Below are positions 38,385 through 46,561 of a stretch of 64,000 nucleotides of DNA, piece after piece. Made by a program: the position numbers and the translations under genes. Origin of the DNA: Thermaurantiacus tibetensis. GTDB taxonomy: Bacteria; Pseudomonadota; Alphaproteobacteria; Sphingomonadales; Sphingomonadaceae. The stretch lies in the NCBI RefSeq assembly GCF_015354055.1, contig NZ_JACHTM010000003.1, forward strand, positions 186,001 through 250,000, given 5' to 3'. Positions within the stretch are counted from its first letter, which is position 1, and each line of letters begins with the position of its first letter. A model generated the notes under the pieces. That model had not been told where the DNA came from. It searched no databases and worked only from the letters and a program-made list of their open reading frames with translations.

Positions 38385-39334
38385 GCCCCCTCCCCCACCA
38401 GCGCACGGGCGAAGGCGCGCGGGTCGAACGGGCGCAGATCCCCGAGCCGCTCGCCAACCCCGACCGCATGGATAGGCAGGCCGAACGTCTCGGCTGCCGC
38501 CACCAGCACGCCGCCGCGCGCCGTGCCGTCGAGCTTGGTCATGACGATCCCCGTGACACCCGCCACCTCGCGGAACACTTCGATCTGCGAGAGGGCGTTC
38601 TGCCCGGTCGTCGCGTCGAGCACGAGCACCACATCGTGCGGCGCGCTCGGGTCCTGCTTGGCGAGCACCCGGCGGATCTTGGCAAGCTCGTCCATGAGGC
38701 CCGCCTTGTTCTGGAGCCGTCCAGCCGTGTCCACGAGGAGCACGTCGCGGCCGCTCGCCTTCGCTTCCTCCATGGCGCGGTAGGCGAGGCCGGCAGCGTC
38801 CGTCCCCTCCGCGCCAGCAACCACGGGCACGCCGAGCCGCTCGCCCCACACCTTCAGCTGCTCCACGGCCGCGGCCCGGAAGGTGTCGCCGGCGGCGAAC
38901 ATCACCTCATAGTCCTCCTCCTGGAAGAGGTGGCCGAGCTTGGCGATGGTCGTCGTCTTGCCGGTGCCGTTGACGCCGACGACGAGGATGACGTGCGGCC
39001 GCGGGAAGGCGGTGACGGCAAGCGGCCGGGCAAGCGGCGCGAGAATGGCCGTCACTTCCTCGACGACGATCCGCTTCACCCCGGCAAGATCCACCTCGCC
39101 CACCACGCGGGCCTCGCGCAGCCGGTCGGTGATGCGCGCGGCCACCGCGGGCCCGAGGTCGGCCGCGATCAGCGTCTCCTCGAGCGCGTCGAGGTCGGCC
39201 GGCTCGAGGGTGCGCGTGCCGACGAGAAGGGTGAGCGATTCGGAGAGCTTCGCGCTGGTGCGCTGGAGCCCTGCACGCAGCCGGGCGAGGAACCCGCCCC
39301 TGCCCGTGACCTCGGTGCTGCCGCCCTCGGTCAT
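38381..39334 (-). CDS. ftsY: Signal recognition particle receptor FtsY
   Basis: GTPase that docks SRP-ribosome complexes at the membrane, 317 residues. The N domain (about 15-95) is followed by the G domain: GVNGTGKTTTIAKLGHLF, DTFRAAAVEQLKVWGERLG, VDTAGRLQNKAGLMDEL and MTKLDGTARGG. The acidic A region found in E. coli is almost absent, as usual in alphaproteobacteria. It overlaps mtaB and yciB by four bases at each end. Confidence 0.96.
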   Translation of the reverse strand: MTEGGSTEVTGRGGFLARLRAGLQRTSAKLSESLTLLVGTRTLEPADLDALEETLIAADLGPAVAARITDRLREARVVGEVDLAGVKRIVVEEVTAILAPLARPLAVTAFPRPHVILVVGVNGTGKTTTIAKLGHLFQEEDYEVMFAAGDTFRAAAVEQLKVWGERLGVPVVAGAEGTDAAGLAYRAMEEAKASGRDVLLVDTAGRLQNKAGLMDELAKIRRVLAKQDPSAPHDVVLVLDATTGQNALSQIEVFREVAGVTGIVMTKLDGTARGGVLVAAAETFGLPIHAVGVGERLGDLRPFDPRAFARALVGEGA

Positions 39335-40446
39335 GCGACCAGCCTCCCGTCCGAAACGGCGCGAACGGTGACTCGCGCGAGCGCTCCCCGCGGCAGCGGC
39401 GCGGCAAGCCGGACCTCGGCAAAGTGCGGGGCAAGCCCGACTGCGCCTTCGCTCACCACCTCGAGCGTCCGCCCGACGAAGCCGGCGAGCCAGGCTTGCT
39501 GCCGGGCCGAGGCAGCCGCGCGGAGCTCGGCCGCGCGGCGGCGCGCTTCTGCCGGGGGCACCTGCGGCATGCGCGCGGCCGCCGTGCCTGGCCGCGGCGA
39601 GTAGGGGAAGACATGGGCGTGGACGATGTCGAGCGCCGCGAGCGCGGCGAGGCTCGCCCGGTGCGCGGCCTCGCCCTCGGTCGGGAAGCCGGCGATGAGG
39701 TCGGCGCCGATGGCGATGTCGGGGCGCACGGTCTTCAGCCTGGCCACGAGGCGGCGGGCATCGGCCAGCAGGTGACGCCGGCGCATGCGCTTCAGCACCA
39801 GGTCGTCGCCCGACTGGAGCGAGAGATGAGCATGGGGCATCAGCCGCGGCTCGGCAAAGAGGGCGACGAGGCGGTCGTCAACGGCTGCCGGGTCGAGGGT
39901 GGAGAGCCGCAGCCGCGGGAGAGCCGGCACGCGCGCCAGCACCGCCTCGACGAGCGTGCCAAGGCGCGGCGCGCCTGGAAGGTCCGCGCCCCAGCCGCAA
40001 AGGTCGACGCCCGTCAGCACCACCTCGCGCGCGCCGCGGGAGACGAGGGCGGACACCGCCTCGACCACGGCCTCGACGGGCGCCGAGCGGGCGGCCCCGC
40101 GCGCGAGCCGCGTCACGCAGAAGGTGCAGGCGTGGGCGCAGCCATCCTGCACGGCGACGAAGCCGCGCGCGCCAAGCGTCGCGGGCGCCGCAAGCAGCGG
40201 CTTGGCGACCAGGCGCACGGCGAGGTCCGAAAATCGCTCGGGGGCAACCACCGCCGCACAGCCGGTCACCCAGACCTCACCTCCCCCGCCCAGCGCGCGC
40301 TTCGCTGCCGCCCGCGCATCGCGCACGGCCCCGGCGGTGACGGCACAGCTGTTGATGACGGTGCGGCCCGGGCCGGCCCAGCGGGCAAGCGCCTCGGCTT
40401 CCGCCCGGTTCGCCCGGCAGCCGTGGGTGATGACGGTTGCGTTCAC
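39331..40446 (-). CDS. mtaB: tRNA t6A37 methylthiotransferase MtaB
   Basis: Radical-SAM enzyme that adds a methylthio group to N6-threonylcarbamoyladenosine at tRNA position 37. The product is 371 residues. It has the N-terminal MTTase domain (ATVITHGCRANRAEAE, VINSCAVT, VTGCAAV), the radical-SAM cluster VQDGCAHACTFCVTR, and a reduced C-terminal TRAM-like segment. GTG at 40446 overlaps the dapF stop (GTGA). Confidence 0.92.
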   Translation of the reverse strand: MNATVITHGCRANRAEAEALARWAGPGRTVINSCAVTAGAVRDARAAAKRALGGGGEVWVTGCAAVVAPERFSDLAVRLVAKPLLAAPATLGARGFVAVQDGCAHACTFCVTRLARGAARSAPVEAVVEAVSALVSRGAREVVLTGVDLCGWGADLPGAPRLGTLVEAVLARVPALPRLRLSTLDPAAVDDRLVALFAEPRLMPHAHLSLQSGDDLVLKRMRRRHLLADARRLVARLKTVRPDIAIGADLIAGFPTEGEAAHRASLAALAALDIVHAHVFPYSPRPGTAAARMPQVPPAEARRRAAELRAAASARQQAWLAGFVGRTLEVVSEGAVGLAPHFAEVRLAAPLPRGALARVTVRAVSDGRLVA

Positions 40447-41228
40447 GGCTCCACCTCGCCGCGGAACACGAAGGCGACCGGCCCCTCCATCAGCAGCTGC
40501 CCGTCGGGCCGCTCGGCAATGCGGAGCTCTCCTCCGGGAAGCGCCACCGTCGCGGATGCATCCACCAGCCGCCGCCGCCGGGCCGCCGCGAAGGCCGCAC
40601 ACGCCCCGGAGCCGCAGGCAAGCGTGAGCCCCGCGCCGCGCTCCCACACGCGCAGGCGGATCCGGTCCCGGGCCTCGACGGCGGCCACGCCCACGTTGAC
40701 TCGCTCGGGAAACAGGGGGTCGCCCTCGATGACGGGCCCCAGCCGCTCGAGCGGCACGGCCGCCGGATCGGCCACGAAGAAGACGAGGTGCGGGTTTCCG
40801 ATCGAGACGGCGGAGGGCTCGGCCAGCCCGTCCCAGGCGACCGGCATGGCGAGCGTGTCCATCGGCATCGCCAGCGGAATCTCCTCCCAGCCGAAGCGCG
40901 GCCGGCCCATGACGACGCCATGCGCCTCACCTTCGGTCTCGAGCACGCCCGCCGCCGTCTCGATCCGCCGCGCGCCGGTCAGCGCGGCCACGCAGCGGGT
41001 GCCGTTGCCGCAGGCCTCAGCCTCGCTGCCGTCCGGGTTCCAGATGCGGAGGAACAGGTCCGCCCGGCTGCTCGGCTCGAGCCGGAACAGCTGGTCGCAG
41101 CCGATGCCGACGTGCCGGTCGGCGAGGCGCCGCACGGTCTCGGCATCGAGGGGCACGGGCCGCTCGCGCGCGTCGAAGATGACGAAATCATTGCCTGCCC
41201 CGTGCATCTTGACGAAGGGAACCGCCAT
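40443..41228 (-). CDS. dapF: Diaminopimelate epimerase
   Basis: Cofactor-free epimerase making meso-diaminopimelate for lysine and peptidoglycan, 261 residues. Both active-site cysteines are present: CGNGTRCVAAL and TLACGSGACAAFAAA. It begins MAVPFVKMHGAGNDFVIFD. It heads the overlapping string dapF-mtaB-ftsY-yciB, a common alphaproteobacterial arrangement. Confidence 0.96.
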   Translation of the reverse strand: MAVPFVKMHGAGNDFVIFDARERPVPLDAETVRRLADRHVGIGCDQLFRLEPSSRADLFLRIWNPDGSEAEACGNGTRCVAALTGARRIETAAGVLETEGEAHGVVMGRPRFGWEEIPLAMPMDTLAMPVAWDGLAEPSAVSIGNPHLVFFVADPAAVPLERLGPVIEGDPLFPERVNVGVAAVEARDRIRLRVWERGAGLTLACGSGACAAFAAARRRRLVDASATVALPGGELRIAERPDGQLLMEGPVAFVFRGEVEP

Positions 41229-41347
41229 CGCGGGCGGCCATAGGGGCCGGCTTCGGCACTGGCAATCGCGCGCGGTTGCAAGCGGCGCGTGCCGCGTGTA
41301 GGGCGCGGCGCCTGCAAGAAATCTGCAACAGCGAGCCCCGAACCCCG

Positions 41348-41650
41348 ATGCCCCCGGCCAGCGGACCCGACGACGTCCTCGCGCGCGTGGCAGCCGTCCT
41401 TGGCGAGACCCTGGGTCTTGCGCCGGACCGCACCGCGGACCTTGCCCGCGACACCCGCCTGTTCGGCAACTTGCCCGAACTCGATTCGATGGCAGTTGCC
41501 ACCGTGCTGACCGCGCTCGAGGACGAGTTCGGCATCCTCATCGACGACGAGGACGTAACGGCCGAGCTGTTCGACAGCGTCGGCGCGCTCGCTGACCACG
41601 TCGCAGCCGAACTCGCCCGCCAGCACCGAGGCCAGCGCGCCCGCGCCTGA
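41348..41650 (+). CDS. Acyl carrier protein, exosortase-A-system type
   Basis: A 100-residue phosphopantetheine-binding protein. The attachment serine is Ser47 in LPELDSMAV, flanked by DTRLFG and by LEDEFGILIDDEDVTAELFDSVGALADHV. This wording, especially LFGxLPELDSMAV, is closest to the small carrier proteins found beside the AMP ligase of the exosortase-A/PEP-CTERM locus rather than to fatty-acid AcpP (DSLD). That ligase is not adjacent here. The resemblance is from memory, so subfamily is tentative; a carrier-protein role is firm. Confidence 0.8.
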   Translation: MPPASGPDDVLARVAAVLGETLGLAPDRTADLARDTRLFGNLPELDSMAVATVLTALEDEFGILIDDEDVTAELFDSVGALADHVAAELARQHRGQRARA

Positions 41651-41725
41651 GCCACGCCGGCCCGCGCCTCGAAACGGGCCTTTACAACCCGCCCCCGTGG
41701 TCCCATATGCGCGCCCCGCTGCCCC

Positions 41726-42982
41726 ATGGGACTTCCACCGCAAGGCAGCCTGTTCGCAACTGCTTCGTGGAGGTCCCTTGAGTTGTTCGAGAGCCATCAC
41801 GCGCTGGGGGTAGCGCAAGCGCTGGCACCGGCCCGGCCGGTTACCCTCGTCCGCCCGCACGCCGCACGCGCGGCCGCGCGATTCTTCGCCCGGCACTTCC
41901 CGGGGCGAAGCTTCTACGCGGTCAAGGCGAACCCCGACCCCATGCTGCTCAACGAGCTGTGGGCGGGCGGAATCCGTGCCTTCGACGTCGCCTCGATCGG
42001 CGAGGCCCGGCTCGTCCGCGCGCTGCTGCCCGAGGCCACGCTTGCCTTCATGCACCCGGTCAAGGCCGAGGAGGCGATCGCCGAGGCCTATGCGCTCGGC
42101 TGCCGGATCTTCTCGCTCGACAGCCATGAGGAGCTGGCGAAGATCGTGCGCGCGACCGGCGGCGCGACCGACCTTTCGCTCCTCGTGCGGCTGCGCGTGT
42201 CCTCTGCGCATTCGAAGCTGAGCCTCGCCTCGAAGTTCGGGATCGGCGTGACGGAGGCGCCCGCGCTTCTCATGGCCGCGCGGCAGGTGGCCGATTCGCT
42301 CGGCGTCTGCTTCCATGTGGGCAGCCAGGCCATGACGCCACAGGCCTATGCCGATGCCATGGCCTTCGTCCGCGCGGCGATCGTCGAGGCATCGGTCACG
42401 GTCGACGTGATCGACGTGGGCGGCGGCTTCCCGTCGCGCTACCCGGGGATGGAGCCGCCACCGCTCCTCGCCTACTTCGCGGTCATCCACCGCGCGTTCG
42501 AGGCGCTGCCCATCTCCTACTCGGCCGAGCTCTGGTGCGAGCCCGGCAGGGCGCTCGCCGCCGACTATGCGAGCGTGCTCGTGCGCGTGGAGAAGCGCCG
42601 CGGCGAGGAACTCTATGTCAATGACGGCGCCTACGGCTCGCTGTTCGACGCCGCGCACGTCGCCTGGCGCTACCCGGCGAGGCTCGTTCGCGCCGAGCCC
42701 AGCACGGCGCAGCCGCTCGGCTTCGCCCTGTGGGGCCCCACCTGCGACGACATGGACCACATGAAGGGGCCGTTCGTGCTGCCGGCGGACGTGCGGCCGG
42801 GAGACTATCTCGAGATCGGCCAGCTCGGCGCCTACGGCCAGGCCATGCGGACCGGCTTCAACGGCTTCGGCGAGCATGACGCGGCCATCGTGCACGATGC
42901 GCCGATGCTCTCGCTCATCCCCGACGGCGAGGACGCGGCCGTGCCGGACAACGTCATGCCGCTCATCCGCCGCCAGGCCTGA
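41726..42982 (+). CDS. Type III PLP-dependent ornithine (lysine/ornithine) decarboxylase
   Basis: Alanine-racemase-fold decarboxylase producing putrescine (or cadaverine), 418 residues. PLP lysine in SFYAVKANPDPMLL; phosphate and His stack in VCFHVGSQAMTP; GGGFPSRYPG; CEPGRALAA; active-site Cys in LWGPTCDDMDHM. The ATG at 41726 has no ribosome site; TTG at 41783, with GGAGG upstream, may be the real start. The deoxyhypusine-synthase-like gene follows, so ornithine to putrescine to homospermidine is the likely route. Confidence 0.9.
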   Translation: MGLPPQGSLFATASWRSLELFESHHALGVAQALAPARPVTLVRPHAARAAARFFARHFPGRSFYAVKANPDPMLLNELWAGGIRAFDVASIGEARLVRALLPEATLAFMHPVKAEEAIAEAYALGCRIFSLDSHEELAKIVRATGGATDLSLLVRLRVSSAHSKLSLASKFGIGVTEAPALLMAARQVADSLGVCFHVGSQAMTPQAYADAMAFVRAAIVEASVTVDVIDVGGGFPSRYPGMEPPPLLAYFAVIHRAFEALPISYSAELWCEPGRALAADYASVLVRVEKRRGEELYVNDGAYGSLFDAAHVAWRYPARLVRAEPSTAQPLGFALWGPTCDDMDHMKGPFVLPADVRPGDYLEIGQLGAYGQAMRTGFNGFGEHDAAIVHDAPMLSLIPDGEDAAVPDNVMPLIRRQA

Positions 42983-43035
42983 CCGCGAGGACTGGCAACC
43001 CGTCACGAAACCGCCCTAGGACAGGCGCGGAGCGC

Positions 43036-43056
43036 CCCGGGCCGCCAAGGCCCGGG
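43036..43056 (+). other. Leader hairpin before deoxyhypusine-synthase-like gene
   Basis: CCCGGGCC (43036-43043), loop GCCAA, GGCCCGGG (43049-43056): a perfect eight-base stem 23 bases before the ATG. No T-run follows, so it is not an intrinsic terminator; it could affect mRNA stability or translation. Confidence 0.45.
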
Positions 43057-43079
43057 ACGTCTCCGCCATGGAGGACCCG

Positions 43080-44129
43080 ATGACCACCCGCATCAACGAC
43101 CAGAGGAAGCGCGAGCTCCTGTCGAAGACCGTCGAGCACATCGACATCCGCAGCTTCGACGCCCGGCCGATCATCGAGCGCATGGCCGACATGTCGTTCA
43201 CCAGCCGCGACCTCGCGCGCGCGACCCGCATCTACAACCAGATGCTGGCCGACCCCGAGTGCACCATCTTCCTCGTGATCGCCGGCTCGACCTCTGCCGG
43301 GGGCTGCATGGACCTCTATGCGGAACTCGTGCGCTCGAACATGGTCGATGCCGTGGTCGCAACCGGCGCCACCATCGTCGACATGGACTTCTTCGAGGGC
43401 CTCGGCCACCGGCACTATCAGGCGCTCGAGGTGCCCGACGACGACACGCTGCGCTCGCTCTACATCGACCGCATCTACGACACCTACATCGACGAGGAGG
43501 AGCTGCAGGACTGCGACTTCACTATCGGCCGCATCGCGGACTCGCTCCCGCCCCGCGCCTACTCGAGCCGCGCCTTCATCCGCGAGATGGGGCGTTACCT
43601 CGTCGAGCACGGGAAGAAGGAGAACAGCCTCGTCAAGCTCGCCTACGAGCATGACGTGCCGATCTTCTGCCCGGCCTTCACCGACTCGTCGGCCGGCTTC
43701 GGCCTCGTCAAGCACCAGGTGGACCGGATGAAGGCGGGCGAGCCCTACCTCACGATCGATTCGATCGCCGACTTCCGCGAACTCACCGAGATCAAGATCC
43801 GCGGCGGCACCTCGGGCCTCCTCATGGTGGGCGGCGGCGTGCCGAAGAACTTCGTGCAGGATACGGTGGTGTGCGCCGAGATCCTGGGCCACGAGGATGT
43901 CGAGCCGCACAAATATGCAGTGCAGATCACGGTGGCCGACGTGCGCGACGGCGCCTGCTCCTCCTCCACCCTCAAGGAGGCGGCGAGCTGGGGCAAGGTC
44001 TCGACCGCGATCGAGCAGATGGTCTTCGCCGAGGCCGGATCGGTCATGCCGCTGCTTGCCTCGGATGCCTGGCACCGCGGCCTCTGGAAGGAGCGCACGC
44101 CCCGCCGCTGGGCCAGGATCTTCGACTGA
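43080..44129 (+). CDS. Deoxyhypusine-synthase-like polyamine synthase (homospermidine type)
   Basis: A 349-residue member of the deoxyhypusine synthase family. NAD-binding segments are IAGSTSAGG and VATGATIVDMDFFEGLGH. The lysine forming the enzyme-aminobutyl intermediate is in STLKEAASWGKVSTAIEQM. Bacteria lack eIF5A, and such homologues make homospermidine or related polyamines; sphingomonads are known for homospermidine. ATG at 43080 is favoured over 43068 by GGAGG six bases upstream. A strong terminator follows. Confidence 0.88.
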   Translation: MTTRINDQRKRELLSKTVEHIDIRSFDARPIIERMADMSFTSRDLARATRIYNQMLADPECTIFLVIAGSTSAGGCMDLYAELVRSNMVDAVVATGATIVDMDFFEGLGHRHYQALEVPDDDTLRSLYIDRIYDTYIDEEELQDCDFTIGRIADSLPPRAYSSRAFIREMGRYLVEHGKKENSLVKLAYEHDVPIFCPAFTDSSAGFGLVKHQVDRMKAGEPYLTIDSIADFRELTEIKIRGGTSGLLMVGGGVPKNFVQDTVVCAEILGHEDVEPHKYAVQITVADVRDGACSSSTLKEAASWGKVSTAIEQMVFAEAGSVMPLLASDAWHRGLWKERTPRRWARIFD

Positions 44130-44136
44130 CGCGAAG

Positions 44137-44162
44137 AAGGGCGGGCCACGCGGCCCGCCCTT
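44137..44162. terminator. Intrinsic terminator between polyamine gene and PEP-CTERM gene C
   Basis: AAGGGCGGGCC (44137-44147), loop ACGC, GGCCCGCCCTT (44152-44162): a perfect 11-base stem. A/T pairs at its base allow it to act in both directions between two convergent genes. Confidence 0.75.
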
Positions 44163-44187
44163 CCCCTGGTGACGAACGGTTGACCGG

Positions 44188-44814
44188 TCAGGCGGCGAGC
44201 GCCGTCCGGCGCCGGCGCGCGGCGTGGCCCACAAGGCCGAAGCCGGCGATCAGCATCGCCCAGACGCCCGGCTCCGGAACTCGGGGATTGGCGCTGCCGA
44301 AGGTGATGTTGTCGAAGCCGGTCTGGTTCGCCGTGCCGCCGAAGTCGATCGAGAAGGCGGTGCCAGAGAAGGTGACGCCGACGGGCGACCAGCAGGCAAA
44401 GGCGCCGGTCGGGTCGCCGGGGCAGCCGAAGGCCTGAGCGACGAGATTGAGAGTCGCCAGCACGTTGCCAGTCGCGCCCGGGCCGTCATAGACGGTGACC
44501 GACGCTGCAACGGACGACGTGTACCAGAAGCTGAAACCGGTGGTGAAGCCGGCCGGCACGTCGAGGATGGCGTTGTTCGCATCGAGGAAGAACATGATGG
44601 TGTTGGGCGACGGCTCGTTGGCGAAGTTGCCCGAGCCCCCGGCATCCGCGTCGACGATGGCGAGCGTGGCCGGCGAGAAGATGTAGTCGGGCGCGTAGAA
44701 GGCGCCGACCGGGTTCAGGTTGCCGATGCCCTCGAAGGTGAGGACGGTGACAGCGGCCGTTGCGGGCGCAGCGACGAGGGCCGCACCGGCGGCGGCAAGG
44801 AGAAGCTTCTTCAT
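44188..44814 (-). CDS. PEP-CTERM sorting-domain protein (copy C)
   Basis: Exported protein of 208 residues. Signal peptide MKKLLLAAAGAALVAAPATA. The C-terminal signal is PEPGVWAMLIAGFGLVG followed by RRRR. The middle has a beta-sandwich-like pattern (VLTFEGIGNLNPVGAFYAPDY, FSFWYTSSVAASVTVYDGP, FDNITFGS) similar to PEP-CTERM proteins with a jelly-roll carbohydrate-binding-like domain; binding is unproven. Same promoter architecture as copies A and B. Confidence 0.88.
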   Translation of the reverse strand: MKKLLLAAAGAALVAAPATAAVTVLTFEGIGNLNPVGAFYAPDYIFSPATLAIVDADAGGSGNFANEPSPNTIMFFLDANNAILDVPAGFTTGFSFWYTSSVAASVTVYDGPGATGNVLATLNLVAQAFGCPGDPTGAFACWSPVGVTFSGTAFSIDFGGTANQTGFDNITFGSANPRVPEPGVWAMLIAGFGLVGHAARRRRTALAA

Positions 44815-44865
44815 GGACTGACCCTCCGAACGAAGCGCGGACCCCCCGCACTCCTTTTTAGGTGG

Positions 44866-44881
44866 AGCAAGATTCGTGCCA
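44866..44881 (-). promoter_or_regulatory. Sigma-54 -24/-12 promoter of PEP-CTERM gene C
   Basis: Minus strand TGGCACGAATCTTGCT, a full consensus match, ending 51 bases before the ATG at 44814. Confidence 0.87.
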
Positions 44882-44901
44882 AACTTCTCACCTTCGTGAA
44901 C

Positions 44902-44912
44902 TCAAAGGGTTA
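44902..44912 (-). promoter_or_regulatory. Conserved middle box, PEP-CTERM gene C
   Basis: Minus strand TAACCCTTTGA, ten of eleven bases identical to the box of gene A and at identical distances from the palindrome (22) and the -24 element (20). Confidence 0.65.
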
Positions 44913-44934
44913 CCCGCGCCGCCGCCAGCGGTCC

Positions 44935-44951
44935 TGTCAAGAAATTTTACA
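44935..44951 (-). promoter_or_regulatory. Palindromic upstream activating site, PEP-CTERM gene C
   Basis: TGTCAA-GAAAT-TTTACA on the plus strand, one base off the perfect palindrome seen at the other two genes. Centre 63.5 bases from the -24 GG. Confidence 0.72.
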
Positions 44952-44977
44952 TGTCAGCCCGTCCGGTCGATGATTTC

Positions 44978-46171
44978 TCATCGGAGACAGAATCGTGCGG
45001 CCAGCTCGACATGGGTGGACCATCTGAACTGGGCCACCGGCCAGAGCGTCTCGAGGCCGTAGCCGGCAGCTACCAGCCGCTCGGCATCGCGCGCGAAGGT
45101 GGCCGGATTGCACGAGACAGCCATCACGACGGGCACGCGGGCAGCCGCGATCTCGGCCGTCTGGGCGGCGGCACCGCTCCTCGGCGGGTCGATGACGACC
45201 GCCTCCAGACCCCGAAGCTCGGCAGCGGCAAGGGGCCGGCGGAAGAGATCGCGGTGCTGCGTCTCGACCGGGCGGCCCGCGGCCTGCGCCGCACGCGCCA
45301 GTGCCGCAACCGCCGGCCCAGAGGCATCTGCCGCGAGAACGCGCGCGCCGCGCAAAAGGGGAAGCGCGAAGGTGCCCACCCCGCAAAAGAGGTCGGCCAC
45401 CCGGCGCGCGCCCGCCGCACCTTCCAGAACTGCGGCCACCAGCGCCGCCTCGCCATCGGCCGTCGCCTGCAGGAAGGCGCCCGGCGGCAGGGTGACGGGA
45501 ACGCCCCCCAGCGTGACCGAGGGCGTCTTCGGCGCCACGACCGTCTCGATACCGAACGGCCCCTCGACCGAAAGCCGGGCCAGCCCCTGCGCCTCGGCAA
45601 AGCGGGTCAGCGCCTCCACCACCGGCAGGGCTTCGGCCGCCAGGTTCGAAAGCAGCAGGTCCACCCCGCCGTCCGTCGTCGCCATGGTCACCCCCACCAC
45701 GGCGCGCGGGGGCATGATGTCCGCAAGGAGCGCGCGGAGCGGCGCGAAGAGGGCGAAAAGCTCCGGCGCAAGCACCGGGCACATCCCGAGGTCGACGAGC
45801 TGATGGGTGCCTTCGGCGTTGAAGCCGAGCAGCACGCGCCCCTCGCGGCGGACCGCACGCAGGCTCGCGCGCCGCCGGCTGAACGGGGGCGACAGGTGCA
45901 CGGGCCGGACCTCGCGCGGCGCAATGCCGAGCCTGCGCAGCGGCTCGAGGATCCTCGCTGCAGTGAACTCCGCCAGCACCGGCTCGCTGGCGTGCTGCAG
46001 CTGGCAGCCGCCGCAGATGCCGAAGTGGCGGCAGGGCGGCCTGACGCGCCCGGGGCCTGGCACGATGCTGCCGTCGGGCGCGACACGGTCGCCGGGAACC
46101 GCGCCGGGAACGAAGCGGCCATCGGCCGAGACACCGTCCCCCCGGGCGGCGAGCCGGACGATCTCGCTCAC
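44978..46171 (-). CDS. TrmA/RlmD-family RNA 5-methyluridine methyltransferase
   Basis: A 397-residue SAM-dependent RNA C5-uridine methyltransferase. The Fe-S cysteines are in CRHFGICGGCQLQH, with a fourth in LGMCPV. The SAM motif is RVADLFCGVGTFALPLL and the catalytic nucleophile is in AVSCNPATFARD, with IDPPRSG before it. The N-terminal TRAM domain is short. It could modify 23S rRNA U1939 or a related site. GTG at 46171 starts VSEIVRLAARGDGV; extension further upstream is not conserved. Confidence 0.88.
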   Translation of the reverse strand: MSEIVRLAARGDGVSADGRFVPGAVPGDRVAPDGSIVPGPGRVRPPCRHFGICGGCQLQHASEPVLAEFTAARILEPLRRLGIAPREVRPVHLSPPFSRRRASLRAVRREGRVLLGFNAEGTHQLVDLGMCPVLAPELFALFAPLRALLADIMPPRAVVGVTMATTDGGVDLLLSNLAAEALPVVEALTRFAEAQGLARLSVEGPFGIETVVAPKTPSVTLGGVPVTLPPGAFLQATADGEAALVAAVLEGAAGARRVADLFCGVGTFALPLLRGARVLAADASGPAVAALARAAQAAGRPVETQHRDLFRRPLAAAELRGLEAVVIDPPRSGAAAQTAEIAAARVPVVMAVSCNPATFARDAERLVAAGYGLETLWPVAQFRWSTHVELAARFCLR

Positions 46172-46296
46172 GCCAGACGCCTTCCCACCGGCCCGAGCCT
46201 CGCGGCGTGACGCGAAGGCGCCCGCGTGTCGCCGCGGGCTGCAACCGCCCTGCCGCACCCGTTCACGCGGGCGAAAGGTTGAAGGCCGATGACGGA

Positions 46297-46530
46297 GTGG
46301 TGACAGCCCACCGGCCGATCCTTGCCCTTCTGGCCTTGGCCCTGTGCCTCCCCGGCTGCGCGCGGTCCCTCCTCTACGTGGGCGGATCCGATGGCATCGC
46401 AGCCCCCGGAGAGATCCCGCGGGACTCGCGCGGCGAGCCCGTGTGGAGCGCGATTCGCCCCACGCCGCCCGGGTGGACCCGGGCCGACTCCTCGAAGCCG
46501 GCGCCGCCGCAGGGCGGCAGCCAGCCCTGA
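46297..46530 (+). CDS. Small putative lipoprotein
   Basis: About 77 residues starting at GTG 46297 (or 46300). The hydrophobic N-terminus ends in LALCLPGCARS, a good lipobox with the cysteine near residue 20. The remainder is short, Pro-rich and hydrophilic (WSAIRPTPPGW). No family recognised. It is divergent from the methyltransferase and convergent with gmk. Confidence 0.5.
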   Translation: MVTAHRPILALLALALCLPGCARSLLYVGGSDGIAAPGEIPRDSRGEPVWSAIRPTPPGWTRADSSKPAPPQGGSQP

Positions 46531-46561
46531 GGGGCGGCGACGCAGGGGCCGGGAAGCCCGG

